A stretch of 64,000 bases of DNA from Herbiconiux oxytropis (GCF_024979315.1 NZ_JANLCK010000002.1:186001-250000), one strand, 5' to 3'. Counted from the first letter of the stretch, positions 23,540 to 32,549 are shown. Numbers and translations are program-made. Notes: a model not told the origin generated them from the letters alone.

Positions 23540-24760
23540 TCAGCGCACGCGGAGCCCCTCGAGCACGATCGCGAGCTGATCGACGGCGTGGTCGAGCTCA
23601 TGGGCCTCGACCACGATCGGCGGTGCGAGACGGATCGTGGAGCCGTGGGTGTCCTTCGCGAGCACGCCGCGCTCCATCAGCAGCTCGCAGACGCGGCGTC
23701 CATCCGCGAGTTCCGGATCGATGTCGATGCCCGCCCAGAGACCTGCCCCCCGCACCGCGACCACGCCGCGGCCGAGGAGCTCGCGCAGTCGCGACTGCAG
23801 GTGCTCGCCGAGGCGGGCCGCGCGCTCCTGGTACTCGCCGGTGGCGAGCATCCGCACCACCGCGAGACCCACGGATGCCGCGAGCGGGTTGCCGCCGAAG
23901 GTCGAGCCGTGCTCCCCCGGCCGCAGCACGCCGAGCACGTCGCGGTCGGCCACGACCGCCGAGACGGGGACGATACCGCCGCCGAGCGCCTTGCCGAGCA
24001 GGTAGACATCCGGGACCACACCCGCGAGGTCGCACGCGAAGGTGGCTCCGGTGCGGCCGAGGCCGGACTGGATCTCGTCGGCGATGAACAGCACGCTCTG
24101 CCGGGTGCAGAGCTCCCGCACGCGTGGGAGGTAGTCGGTGGGCGGCACGATGATGCCGGCCTCTCCCTGGATGGGCTCGAGCAGCACGGCCACGGTGCTC
24201 GGGTGCTCGGCGAGCGCGGCCTCGAGCGCCACGGAGTCGCCGAAGGGCACGCGCACGAAGCCCGGCGTGAAGGGTCCGAAGTCGTCGCGAGCGGTCGGGT
24301 CGTCCGAGAAGCTCACGATGGTGGTGGTGCGGCCGTGGAAGTTGCCGTCGGCCACGATGATGGTCGCGGTGCCCTCGGGCACTCCCTTCACCCGGTAGCC
24401 CCAGGCACGAGCGAGCTTGATGCCCGACTCCACGGCCTCGGCTCCGGTGTTCATGGGCAGCACCATCTCCTTGCCGGCGAGGGCCGCGAGCTCCTCCACG
24501 AATGGGCCGAGACGGTCGGAGTGGAAGGCGCGGCTCGTGAGCGTGATGCGGTCGAGCTGCTCCTTCGCGGCGGCGACGAGCAGCGGGTGGCCGTGACCGA
24601 AGTTCACGGCGGAGTAGGCAGCCAGGCAGTCGAGGTAGCGACGGCCGTCGACGTCGGTGACCCAGGCGCCCTCGCCCGTGGCGACCACGACCGGGAGGGG
24701 GTGGTAGTTGTGCGCGGCGTGGTCGTCGACCTGCTGGATGGCGCTCGTGGCCGTGGTCAT
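23540..24760 (-). CDS. rocD: Ornithine aminotransferase
   Basis: A 406-aa class III PLP aminotransferase that converts ornithine plus 2-oxoglutarate to glutamate-5-semialdehyde and glutamate. Motifs: LDCLAAYSAVNFGHGHP near the N-terminus, FHGRTTT, FIADEIQSGLGRTG, and the PLP lysine in LLGKALGGG. The length and the AAYSAVNFGH motif are typical of OAT and not of acetylornithine or GABA aminotransferase. The start overlaps the stop of the upstream hydrolase gene (ATGA), so the two are co-translated. The product cyclises to P5C, a substrate of the PutA encoded nearby. Confidence 0.92.
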   Translation of the reverse strand: MTTATSAIQQVDDHAAHNYHPLPVVVATGEGAWVTDVDGRRYLDCLAAYSAVNFGHGHPLLVAAAKEQLDRITLTSRAFHSDRLGPFVEELAALAGKEMVLPMNTGAEAVESGIKLARAWGYRVKGVPEGTATIIVADGNFHGRTTTIVSFSDDPTARDDFGPFTPGFVRVPFGDSVALEAALAEHPSTVAVLLEPIQGEAGIIVPPTDYLPRVRELCTRQSVLFIADEIQSGLGRTGATFACDLAGVVPDVYLLGKALGGGIVPVSAVVADRDVLGVLRPGEHGSTFGGNPLAASVGLAVVRMLATGEYQERAARLGEHLQSRLRELLGRGVVAVRGAGLWAGIDIDPELADGRRVCELLMERGVLAKDTHGSTIRLAPPIVVEAHELDHAVDQLAIVLEGLRVR

Positions 24761-25629
24761 CGCCTGAGCTCCAGGGTGCAGCACTTCACGCCGCCCCCGC
24801 CGAGCAGCAGTTCGGAGAGGTCGACGCCGATGGGATTGTAGCCGCGCTCGCGCAACTGGCGCTCGAAGCCGGTGGCGCGGGTGGCGATGACCACGTTGAG
24901 CCCGTCGGAGATCGAGTTGAGGCCGAGCACGGAGGCGTCTTCCTCGCTGACGACGATCGCCTGCGGATAGAGCCGCTCGAGGGTTGCGCGGCTCGGCTCG
25001 TCGAAGGCGCTCGGGAGGTAGGCGATGTTCGCACCGGCGTCGTCGGTGAGTGGATCGAGCACCGAGATGGCCGTGTCGAGGTGGTAGTAGCTGGGGTTCA
25101 CGAGCGTGAGGCTCACGACCTCGCGGCCGAACAGCGCGGCCACCTCGGCGTGGCTGCCGGTGTCGCTCCGAAAACCGGTGCCGGCGAGGATCCGCTCGCC
25201 CACCAGCAGGAAGTCGCCCTCGCCCTCGTTGGTGTTCGCGGGATCGATCACGCGGTAGCCCCTCTCGCCGAACCACTCCATGAAGGCCGGACCCTCCGCC
25301 GCGCGCTGCTCGTGCGTGAAGCGGGCGCCGTAGGCGATGCCGCCGATCACGAAGCCGCCGTTGGCGGTGTAGACCATGTCGGGGAGCGCCGGGAGCTGGT
25401 CGATGAGCTCGACCTCGTGGCCGAGCTCGAGGTAGGTGTCGTGGAGGGTCTGCCATTGCCGCACGGCGAGACCGGTGTCGGTGGGGACCGCCGGATCCAT
25501 CCACGGGTTGATGCGGTAGGCGACCGTGAAGTGGTCGGGGCGGCACATGAGGTAGTGGCGAGGGGTCGCGGTGCGAGGGGTGTCGGCGGGGGCGGGGCTC
25601 GGTGCGTCGTGCAGTGTGGGCGTCGGCAT
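24757..25629 (-). CDS. Guanidino-group-modifying hydrolase, DDAH/arginine-dihydrolase-like
   Basis: A 290-aa pentein-fold enzyme. The catalytic His lies in YYHLDTAISVLD and the nucleophilic Cys in GGGVKCCTLE near the end. DMVYTANGGFVIG carries an Asn where citrulline-forming deiminases and DDAH usually have Asp/Glu-type residues; ArgZ-like arginine dihydrolases, which release ornithine directly, have such an Asn. Coupling to rocD (ATGA overlap) fits an ornithine-forming reaction. The usual annotation would be dimethylarginine dimethylaminohydrolase. The N-terminal 20 residues are proline/alanine-rich and disordered. Exact substrate unresolved. Confidence 0.8.
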   Translation of the reverse strand: MPTPTLHDAPSPAPADTPRTATPRHYLMCRPDHFTVAYRINPWMDPAVPTDTGLAVRQWQTLHDTYLELGHEVELIDQLPALPDMVYTANGGFVIGGIAYGARFTHEQRAAEGPAFMEWFGERGYRVIDPANTNEGEGDFLLVGERILAGTGFRSDTGSHAEVAALFGREVVSLTLVNPSYYHLDTAISVLDPLTDDAGANIAYLPSAFDEPSRATLERLYPQAIVVSEEDASVLGLNSISDGLNVVIATRATGFERQLRERGYNPIGVDLSELLLGGGGVKCCTLELRR

Positions 25630-25712
25630 ACGGTCTCCTGGGAGGGTCGACGGCGGACCAGCGCGCTGTCCTCGGGCCCCGCACGGGGCACGCCAGCTTC
25701 AGTGTGGCACGG

Positions 25713-25785
25713 AGATTCCGCCGTTTCGTGGCGCTCGAGACCGGGTTCTGTGCAGAGTTCGCGCTGTCGCGCAAGATTCTGCCGT
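25713..25785. promoter_or_regulatory. Paired AGATTCYGCCGT repeats, candidate Lrp sites
   Basis: AGATTCCGCCGT (25713-25724) and AGATTCTGCCGT (25774-25785) are direct repeats 61 bp apart in the gap between the hydrolase/rocD operon and the divergent lrp gene. The second abuts the lrp -10. About six helical turns separate them, suitable for an octameric Lrp. Confidence 0.5.
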
Positions 25786-25799
25786 AGCATCTCCGGATG
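25785..25799 (+). promoter_or_regulatory. Leaderless promoter of the Lrp-type regulator
   Basis: TAGCAT (25785-25790), six bases, ATG at 25797. The hexamer shares its first base with the second AGATTC repeat. Confidence 0.58.
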
Positions 25800-26225
25800 G
25801 ACGCATTGGACCACCGGATCATCGACCTCCTCAAGATCAACTCCCGGAGCGGCTACGGCGACATCGGGCAGGTCGTGGGCCTCTCGGCCTCCGCGGTGAA
25901 GCGGCGGATCGACCGGCTGGTCGCCGACAACATCATCACGGGCTTCACGATCCAGCTGAACCCGGCCCTCGACGGCACCGTCACCGAGGCCTACGTGGAG
26001 CTGTTCTGCCGCGGCACGGTCGCCCCCGCGGAGCTCAAGCGCATCCTCTCGGGAGTGCCCGAGGTGGTCGATGCCGGAACCGTGACGGGCAGCGCCGATG
26101 CCATTGTGCACATCCGCTCGCGCGACATCCCGAGCCTCGAGGATGCGCTCGAGCGCGTGCGGATCGCTCCTAACGTCGACCACACGCGCAGCGCGATCGT
26201 GCTGTCGAACCTCATCCGCCGATGA
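25797..26225 (+). CDS. Lrp/AsnC-family regulator of arginine catabolism
   Basis: A 142-aa feast/famine regulator. The N-terminal helix-turn-helix (about residues 4-50, with DHRIIDLLKINSRSGYGDIGQVVGLS in two helices) is followed by the RAM ligand domain (about 65-140). It is divergent from the DDAH-like/rocD operon and probably activates it with arginine or ornithine as effector. The leaderless ATG is fixed by TAGCAT. The stop overlaps the next ATG (ATGA), so a second regulator is co-expressed. Confidence 0.88.
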   Translation: MDALDHRIIDLLKINSRSGYGDIGQVVGLSASAVKRRIDRLVADNIITGFTIQLNPALDGTVTEAYVELFCRGTVAPAELKRILSGVPEVVDAGTVTGSADAIVHIRSRDIPSLEDALERVRIAPNVDHTRSAIVLSNLIRR

Positions 26226-26605
26226 GCGGCTCGTCGGGACTCGGTCTGCACGTCGACCCGGGGTCGAACGTGCCGCCGTTCGAGCAGCTGCGCACGGGCA
26301 TCCGGGACGCAGTCGCATCGGGCGAGCTCGCTGCGGGCGCCCGGCTGCCGACCGTGCGGGCGCTGGCCGGCGAGCTCGGGCTGGCCGCCAACACCGTCGC
26401 CCGCGCCTACCGCGAACTCGAGACGGACGGCCTGATCGAGACCCGCGGCCGTCTCGGCTCGTTCGTCTCGGCCACGGGATCCCCCGCCGAGCGTGAGGCG
26501 CAGCTCGCCGCCCGCGCCTACGCCGACCGCACAACTTCCCTCGGCATCCCCGCGACCGATGCGCTGGCCCTCGTGGCCGCGGCCCTCCGCACCGACCGCC
26601 CCTGA
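26222..26605 (+). CDS. YtrA-subfamily GntR regulator
   Basis: A 127-aa short GntR protein. The winged helix-turn-helix covers about residues 18-85 (PPFEQLRTGIRDAVASGELA, then ANTVARAYRELETDGLIETRGRLG), followed by a short two-helix dimerisation tail, the YtrA plan. These usually control ABC transporters. Here it is translationally coupled to the Lrp gene and convergent with putA, 14 bp from the putA stop. Its target is not evident. Confidence 0.85.
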   Translation: MSGSSGLGLHVDPGSNVPPFEQLRTGIRDAVASGELAAGARLPTVRALAGELGLAANTVARAYRELETDGLIETRGRLGSFVSATGSPAEREAQLAARAYADRTTSLGIPATDALALVAAALRTDRP

Positions 26606-26619
26606 CGGAGCCCGCCCCG

Positions 26620-29600
26620 TCAGTCCACCCGGACGAGCTCCGGATGCTCGGGGGCCGTGTCGTCGACGGCCGGGAGGACGTCGTCGAGCAGGGCGCTGGG
26701 GTTGCCGAAGCGGTGCGCGGTGGCGCTGATCGACTGCTCCCGGAGGAAGGGCAGGAGCTCGATGCGACCCGCCAGAGTGACCTCGCCCCCGAAGACGGCG
26801 ATGTCCGGCGAACCGCCGAGAGCCTCGGCGAGCGCCGACGCGTCGCCACCGATGAGACGGATGCGCGGCACGGCGCCCGCGGCCGCAGCGCCCCCGCCCG
26901 TGGCGTGGTCGGCCTCCGCCGGTCGGCTCGCAGACGACCCGCTCCCCAGGTACTCCGGCGCCCGACCGAGCCACGCCTCATCCTTCTCGATGACCACCCG
27001 GATGCGCCGCTCCTTGAGCAGGGCACGGAGCGGCCGCGGCAGCTTGACCGCCGAGCTCACCACCACGGTGGCTCTCGCGAGGGTGGCCGCAGCGAGCACG
27101 CGCAGGAGCTCGTGCAGCCGCCGCCCCTCCGAGAGCCTGATCACCACGTGAGCCGGCACGTACCGCAGCACGTTCCGCTCGACTCCGAGGTCCGAGACGT
27201 CCTGGGCCGCGAAGTGGGTCTCCCAGGCGAGCTGGTCGCTCTTGGCGCCTCGCCGTGCCACGTCGAAATCGCTCCACTCGAGCCCGCCGGTCGCCGAGTC
27301 GAGCAGCTTGGCCACCCGGGGATCGAGGCCCGCGAGGCTGAGGCCGTCGCTCTGCTCACCGGGCTCATTGCGCCAGGAGCCGAGATGCACCAGGTAGTTC
27401 GGCCCGCCGGCCTTCGCACCCGCGCCGACCGACGACCGTTTCCAGCCTCCGAACGGCTGCCGACGCACGATCGCTCCCGTGATGCCGCGATTCACAGAGA
27501 CGTTGCCGGCCTCGACGGTCGCGAGCCACTGCTCGATCTCTGACGGATCGAGCGAGTGGATGCCGGCCGTCAGACCGAACGCCACGGCGTTCTGCAGCTC
27601 GACGGCCTGCTCGAGCGTCGTGGCGTGCAGGATGCCGAGCACCGGCCCGAAGTACTCCGTCAGGTGGAAGGCCGAGCCCGGGAGCACGCCTTCCTTCAGC
27701 CCTGGCGCCCACAGCCGTCCGGTCTCGTCGAGCGGCCGGGGCTCCACGAGCCAGCGCTCTCCGGAACCGAGGGTGGTGAGCGCCTCGAGCAGCTTGCCCG
27801 AGGCCGGCTCGATCAGCGGGCCCATCTGCACCGCCGGATCGTCGGGCAACCCCACCCGAAGTGAGCGCACCGCGTCGACGAGCTGACGTGTGAAGCGCTT
27901 CGAGTGCGCCACCGAACCCACGAGGATGACGAGACTCGCCGCCGAGCACTTCTGCCCGGCATGGCCGAACGCGCTCTTGACGATGTCGGAGACGGCGAGA
28001 TCGAGATCGGCGCTGGGCGTGACCACGATCGCGTTCTTGCCGCTCGTCTCGGCGAGCAGCGGCAGCTGCGGACGCCAGGAGCGGAAGAGCGCGGCCGTCT
28101 CGTAGGCGCCCGTGAGGATCACCCGGTCGACCCGCGGATCGGCGATCAGGGCCTGGCCCAGATCACCCTCCTCGACGTCGAGCAGGGTGAGCAGGTCGCG
28201 CGGGATCCCGGATTCCCAGAGGGCCTCCACCATCACGGCCGCGGATCGCTTCGCCTGCGGCGCGGGCTTGATGATGACCGCACTGCCCGCCGCTAGTGCT
28301 GCGAGCACCCCGCCCGCAGGGATCGCGACCGGGAAGTTCCACGGCGGCACCACCACGGTGAGCTTGGAGGGCACGAAGAGCGCTCCGTCGACATCGTCGA
28401 GCTCGAGGGCGCAGTGTGCGTAGTAGCGAGCGAAGTCCACTGCCTCGCTCACCTCGGGGTCGCCCTGATCGATCGTCTTGCCGGTCTCACTCGCCATGAC
28501 CTCGATCAGCCGATCCCGGTTGGCCTCCAGGGCGTAGCCGGCGCGACGCACGTACCCCGCGCGATCCCGTGCGCTCCTCGCGCCCCAGGCCTCACCCGCC
28601 GCGACGGCCGTGTCGATGAGCTCGTCGAGAGCGGCTCCGTCGGTCACCTCGACGTCGGCGATGGTCTGCGCGCCGAGGATGGAGTCGGGCACGCGTGCCA
28701 GGATGCGCTCGGCCCACTGCCGGTTGGCCGGGAGCGACGGATCCGTGTCCGGCGCGTTGGAGAAGCCGCCACCCGCGGGTTCGAGCTCGGCGCGGGATCG
28801 GTCCTGCGTGCGATGGGGCGCGGGAACGGGGCGCCCCGCGCCGGGCTGCTCCAGCGCCCGCAACGACCCGAGGAACCGATCGCGCTCCCGCTCGAAGGCC
28901 TGCGGGTCGGTGGCGAGGTCGAACAGCGACGACATGAAGTTGGCCTCGCTCGCGTTCTCCTCGAGTCGGCGCACGAGGTAGCCGATGGCGGCGTCGAACT
29001 CGGCCGGCTCCACCACGGGCGTGTAGAGCAGCAGCGAACCCACCGTCTCGCGCACCGCATCCGCCTGCGCCGACGCCATGCCGAGCAGCATCTCGACGTC
29101 GACCGCGTCGGTGACCCCTCGATCGGTGGCGAGGAGCCACGCCCAGGCCAGGTCGAACAGGTTGTGACCGGCCACACCGACGCGCACCGCGTCGGTGTGC
29201 TCGGGCCGCAGCGCCCACTCGAGCACACGCTTGTAGTTGGTGTCGGTCTCCTGTTTGGTGCCGTAGGTGGCGAGCGGCCAGTCGTGCAGGGCGGCATCGA
29301 CGCGCTCGAGCGCGAGGTTGGCTCCCTTGACGACGCGCACCTTGATGGGAGCTCCTCCCCTGGCACGTCGATCCGCGGCCCAGGTGTGCAGGCGCTGCAG
29401 AGCACCGAGGGCATCGGGCAGGTAGGCCTGCAGCACGATCCCGGCCTCGAAGTCGAGCAGCTCGGGCTCGTCGAGCACCCGCTGGAAGACGGCGATCGTG
29501 AGGTCGAGGTCGCGGTACTCCTCCATGTCGAGGTTCACGAACTTGCGGCGCGGCGGGGTGCCCGCGGGCGGGGCCTCCCCGCCCTGAGCGCCGGTCTCCG

Positions 29601-30282
29601 GGTCGTGCGCGTCGGCGCCCAGATCGCCGAGGGGACCCTTGCGGGCGGCGAGCCGGTAGAGCGGCAGGAGCAGCTGCGCGACGCGCTCGACGCTCTGGTC
29701 GAATCCCCACATCGTGAGCCCGCTGGCGATCGACGACACCTTGACCGAGACGTAGTCGACATCGTCCCTCTGCAGCAGTCGCTTGGTGCCCTCGAGGCGT
29801 CGCGCCGCCTCACGGTCGCCCAGGACCGCTTCGCCGAGGAGGTTGATGTTCAGCCGCGTGCCCTCGGAGCGGAGCTTCTCCATGGCGGCCGAGAACTTGG
29901 CAGGCCGAGCGTCGATCACGAGGTGGCCGACCATATCGCGCAGCACTCGTCGGGCGATCGGCACGACGACTCCGGGAAGCGCCTCCCCCACGACGCCGCC
30001 GGCGGAGATGGCGGCTCGCAGGTGCCGCGGGAGGAAGCCCGGCACGCGCTTGGCGAGCTGAGCCAGGTTCTTGGCCGCCACCCCCTGGTCTTCCGGCCGT
30101 GCCACGCCGTCGACGAAGCCGACCGTGAACGCCAGGCCGTCCGGATCCTTCAGCACTCCCGCGAGCCGCGCGGCCGCGGGGTCGACCGGTGCATCGCGGC
30201 TCGCGTCGAGCCAGTGCCGGGCGAGCTCCACAGCCCGCTCACCGAGGTCGGCGGCCGCTGGAGACAGGTGGGGGTCGGTCAT
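26620..30282 (-). CDS. putA: Bifunctional proline dehydrogenase / P5C dehydrogenase
   Basis: A 1220-aa PutA. The FAD-dependent proline dehydrogenase TIM barrel occupies about residues 60-480 and ends with the YLVRRLEENASEANFMS substrate motif. The aldehyde dehydrogenase domain (about 530-990) has GQKCSA with the catalytic Cys near residue 778 and ETSGKNA before it. A C-terminal ALDH-superfamily-like tail of about 200 residues follows. It oxidises proline to P5C at the membrane and then to glutamate with NAD. No N-terminal ribbon-helix-helix DNA-binding domain is present, so it is not an autorepressor. The ATG at 30282 is fixed by TATTGT six bases upstream; longer starts run into the divergent gene. 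Confidence 0.93.
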   Translation of the reverse strand: MTDPHLSPAAADLGERAVELARHWLDASRDAPVDPAAARLAGVLKDPDGLAFTVGFVDGVARPEDQGVAAKNLAQLAKRVPGFLPRHLRAAISAGGVVGEALPGVVVPIARRVLRDMVGHLVIDARPAKFSAAMEKLRSEGTRLNINLLGEAVLGDREAARRLEGTKRLLQRDDVDYVSVKVSSIASGLTMWGFDQSVERVAQLLLPLYRLAARKGPLGDLGADAHDPETGAQGGEAPPAGTPPRRKFVNLDMEEYRDLDLTIAVFQRVLDEPELLDFEAGIVLQAYLPDALGALQRLHTWAADRRARGGAPIKVRVVKGANLALERVDAALHDWPLATYGTKQETDTNYKRVLEWALRPEHTDAVRVGVAGHNLFDLAWAWLLATDRGVTDAVDVEMLLGMASAQADAVRETVGSLLLYTPVVEPAEFDAAIGYLVRRLEENASEANFMSSLFDLATDPQAFERERDRFLGSLRALEQPGAGRPVPAPHRTQDRSRAELEPAGGGFSNAPDTDPSLPANRQWAERILARVPDSILGAQTIADVEVTDGAALDELIDTAVAAGEAWGARSARDRAGYVRRAGYALEANRDRLIEVMASETGKTIDQGDPEVSEAVDFARYYAHCALELDDVDGALFVPSKLTVVVPPWNFPVAIPAGGVLAALAAGSAVIIKPAPQAKRSAAVMVEALWESGIPRDLLTLLDVEEGDLGQALIADPRVDRVILTGAYETAALFRSWRPQLPLLAETSGKNAIVVTPSADLDLAVSDIVKSAFGHAGQKCSAASLVILVGSVAHSKRFTRQLVDAVRSLRVGLPDDPAVQMGPLIEPASGKLLEALTTLGSGERWLVEPRPLDETGRLWAPGLKEGVLPGSAFHLTEYFGPVLGILHATTLEQAVELQNAVAFGLTAGIHSLDPSEIEQWLATVEAGNVSVNRGITGAIVRRQPFGGWKRSSVGAGAKAGGPNYLVHLGSWRNEPGEQSDGLSLAGLDPRVAKLLDSATGGLEWSDFDVARRGAKSDQLAWETHFAAQDVSDLGVERNVLRYVPAHVVIRLSEGRRLHELLRVLAAATLARATVVVSSAVKLPRPLRALLKERRIRVVIEKDEAWLGRAPEYLGSGSSASRPAEADHATGGGAAAAGAVPRIRLIGGDASALAEALGGSPDIAVFGGEVTLAGRIELLPFLREQSISATAHRFGNPSALLDDVLPAVDDTAPEHPELVRVD

Positions 30283-30294
30283 GCTTCGACAATA
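30280..30294 (-). promoter_or_regulatory. Leaderless promoter of putA
   Basis: On the minus strand TATTGT (30289-30294), six bases, then ATG at 30282-30280. Only 18 bp separate this hexamer from the divergent TAGGCT. Confidence 0.6.
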
Positions 30295-30312
30295 GATCGT
30301 GGGTCGCGCGGT

Positions 30313-30327
30313 TAGGCTCAAGGCATG
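30313..30327 (+). promoter_or_regulatory. Leaderless promoter of the FAD oxidoreductase gene
   Basis: TAGGCT (30313-30318), six bases, ATG at 30325. Back-to-back with the putA promoter. Confidence 0.6.
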
Positions 30328-31893
30328 CAGTCTGTGGAGGACTTCGACGTCGTCGTCATCGGTGGAGGACACAACGGCCTCGTCGCCGCGGCCTACCTCG
30401 CGCAGGCCGGACGGTCGGTGTGCGTGCTCGAACGGCTAGACGAGCTCGGCGGCGCAGCCGTGTCGTCGTATGCCTTCGAGGGCATGGAGGCGAAGCTCTC
30501 GCGCTACTCCTACCTCGTCAGCCTCCTCCCGGGGAGGATCATCGACGAGCTCGGCCTCGACGTCGAGCTCCTCCGGCGCCGCTACTCCTCGTACACCCCT
30601 CTTCCGGGCACCGATCGCGGCCTCCTGATCGACAACGACGACCCGGAGGCCACGCGCGCCTCGTTCACGGCCGTCGGTGCCCAGAGCGATGCGGCGGCGT
30701 TCGACTCGTTCTCCCGGGATCTCGCGAGGCTCGCCGCCGCCTTCTGGCCAGGGCTCACCGATCCGCTGATCACCCGATCGGAGGCGAAGCGGATGCTCGG
30801 CGACGAGAGCCTCTGGCAGGCGTACATCCAGCGGCCGCTCGGGGAGGTCATCCGGGAGCGCTTCGACAGCGACATCGTGCGGGGGGTCGTGGCCACCGAC
30901 GCCCTGATCGGCACCTTCGCCTCACTCGACGATCCGGGTCTCGCCCAGAACATCTGCTTCCTCTACCACGTGATCGGCGGCGGCACCGGCGACTGGGACG
31001 TACCGGTGGGCGGCATGGGTGCCGTCACCGGCGAGCTCGCCCGAGCGGCGCGCACGGCGGGAGCGATGCTCCGCACGGGCACCGAGGTCGTCTCGGTCAC
31101 CGCGGAGGGCGAGGTGCGGTACCGGGCCGTCGACGGCGAGAGGGGCATCCAGACCCTGAGGGCCCGTCGCATCCTCGCGAACGTCGCTCCCGCGGTGCTC
31201 GATCGCCTGCTCGGAGAGCAGCCAGGCGACCTGCCAGGCGCCCCGGAGGGCGCCCAGGTGAAGGTCAACCTCCTCCTCTCGCGTCTCCCGCGCCTCCGCG
31301 ATCCCGAGATCGCACCCGAGGCGGCCTTCGGAGGCACGTTCCACATCAACGAGCTCGCCTCCCAGCTCGAGCATGCGCACGGGGCGGCGAGCGCCGGCCG
31401 CACGCCGCAGCCGCTGCCCGCCGAGATCTACTGCCACTCGCTCACCGACCCCAGCATCCTCTCGCCGGAGCTCCGCGAGCAGGGCGCACACACCCTCACC
31501 GTCTTCGGCCTGCATGCCCCGCACCGGCTCGGCGCGAGCGCCGCCGACCTCGAGCGGGCCGTGCTCGACTCGCTCGACAGCGTGCTGGCCGAACCGATCG
31601 AGAGTCTCCTCCTCACGGATGCGCACGACCGGCCGTGCATCGAGACCAAGACCACCGCAGACCTCGAGGCCGCCCTGGGGCTGCCGGGCGGCCACATCTT
31701 CCACGGCCCGCTCAGCTGGCCGTTCGTCGACGACGACGCCCCGCTGACCACACCGGCCGAACGCTGGGGGGTGGCCACGAGGCATCCGCGCATCCTCGTG
31801 TGCGGCTCCGGCTCACGGCGCGGCGGTGCCGTCTCGGGTCTCGGCGGTCACAGTGCCGCGATGGCCGTGCTCGAAGACGACCTCGACGGCTGA
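30325..31893 (+). CDS. FAD-dependent oxidoreductase, phytoene-desaturase/PYROXD2-like
   Basis: A 522-aa flavoprotein. The dinucleotide-binding motif VVVIGGGHNGLVAAAYLAQAG (residues 9-29) is followed by an Glu-ended second strand and the ELGGAAVSS motif. The GHNGL variant is typical of the PYROXD2/COG1233 branch and not of true carotenoid desaturases. A C-terminal FAD motif (GSGSRRGGAVSGLGGHSAA) closes the fold. No carotenoid genes are nearby, so function stays open. Leaderless start. Convergent with the thioesterase gene. Confidence 0.83.
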   Translation: MQSVEDFDVVVIGGGHNGLVAAAYLAQAGRSVCVLERLDELGGAAVSSYAFEGMEAKLSRYSYLVSLLPGRIIDELGLDVELLRRRYSSYTPLPGTDRGLLIDNDDPEATRASFTAVGAQSDAAAFDSFSRDLARLAAAFWPGLTDPLITRSEAKRMLGDESLWQAYIQRPLGEVIRERFDSDIVRGVVATDALIGTFASLDDPGLAQNICFLYHVIGGGTGDWDVPVGGMGAVTGELARAARTAGAMLRTGTEVVSVTAEGEVRYRAVDGERGIQTLRARRILANVAPAVLDRLLGEQPGDLPGAPEGAQVKVNLLLSRLPRLRDPEIAPEAAFGGTFHINELASQLEHAHGAASAGRTPQPLPAEIYCHSLTDPSILSPELREQGAHTLTVFGLHAPHRLGASAADLERAVLDSLDSVLAEPIESLLLTDAHDRPCIETKTTADLEAALGLPGGHIFHGPLSWPFVDDDAPLTTPAERWGVATRHPRILVCGSGSRRGGAVSGLGGHSAAMAVLEDDLDG

Positions 31894-31914
31894 CGTCGAC
31901 GGCAGCCGTCGTCC

Positions 31915-31929
31915 GACGGGCGTCCCGTC
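31915..31929. terminator. Hairpin between convergent genes
   Basis: GACGGG-CGT-CCCGTC (31915-31929) follows the oxidoreductase stop and touches the thioesterase stop. A second possible stem, GACGGC...GCCGTC, lies just before it. Confidence 0.5.
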
Positions 31930-32476
31930 AGCTCCACTCGCTCGGTGTGGCCGTCTTCCTCGGCGGCAGCTCCGACGAGGCGCCCCACTCCCGCACCCAC
32001 TCCGGCATCCGCCCGTCGTCCGGCGCATCCCCGGCGAGCGACCGCATCTCGTCCACCGTCACCACTCCGCCGGAGCGCTTGAGGAAGCGCGCCCGCACAT
32101 ACGCACGTGCAGAGATCTGCCCGTCGACCACGAAGCGCTGCTCCACGTAGCAGGCCTTCTCGTCGAAGCCGAGCAGCCGCGTCTCGACAGTGAACCTCTG
32201 CCACAGCTCGAGCGAGCGCCGGAAGCTGATCGTCTCAGCCACCACCACGGGGTACCAGCCCCGCTCGGTGAACGTCGTGTACAGCCCGCTCCGCTGCATG
32301 AGGTCGACGCGCGCGAGGTCGAGCACCGAGAGGTAGACCCCGTTGTTCATGTGCCGCAGCAGGTCGAGATCGGTCGGCAGCACGCGGAACGGGGTCGACG
32401 CGACGTCCCACGCCCCCAGCGGGGAGCGGAAGCGGCCGAGGAGGGTCTGGAGCAGGGTCCGGAAGAAGAAGTGCAC
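31928..32476 (-). CDS. Acyl-CoA thioesterase-like hotdog protein
   Basis: A 182-aa protein with one 4HBT-type hotdog domain (about residues 25-150). The catalytic-region motif DLDLLRHMNNGVYLSVLDLAR has an Asp plus an HMNNG stretch as in YbgC/THEM6-like proteins, and a long helix follows it. It would hydrolyse acyl-CoA or a related thioester. The N-terminal FFFRTLLQTLLGRF segment is hydrophobic and amphipathic and could attach it to the membrane. GTG start with leaderless TACGAT. Neighbours give no pathway hint. Confidence 0.8.
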   Translation of the reverse strand: MHFFFRTLLQTLLGRFRSPLGAWDVASTPFRVLPTDLDLLRHMNNGVYLSVLDLARVDLMQRSGLYTTFTERGWYPVVVAETISFRRSLELWQRFTVETRLLGFDEKACYVEQRFVVDGQISARAYVRARFLKRSGGVVTVDEMRSLAGDAPDDGRMPEWVREWGASSELPPRKTATPSEWS

Positions 32477-32488
32477 GGCACGATCGTA
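32474..32488 (-). promoter_or_regulatory. Leaderless promoter of the thioesterase gene
   Basis: On the minus strand TACGAT (32483-32488), six bases, GTG at 32476-32474. Confidence 0.55.
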
Positions 32489-32534
32489 GGGTCGGCACCC
32501 GATGCGACGGCGATCGCTGTGCGAGATCTACAAC

Positions 32535-32549
32535 TACAATCGCCGGGTG
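32535..32549 (+). promoter_or_regulatory. Leaderless promoter of trhO
   Basis: TACAAT (32535-32540), a near-perfect -10, six bases, GTG at 32547. It decides the start against an upstream in-frame ATG at 32502. Confidence 0.65.
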
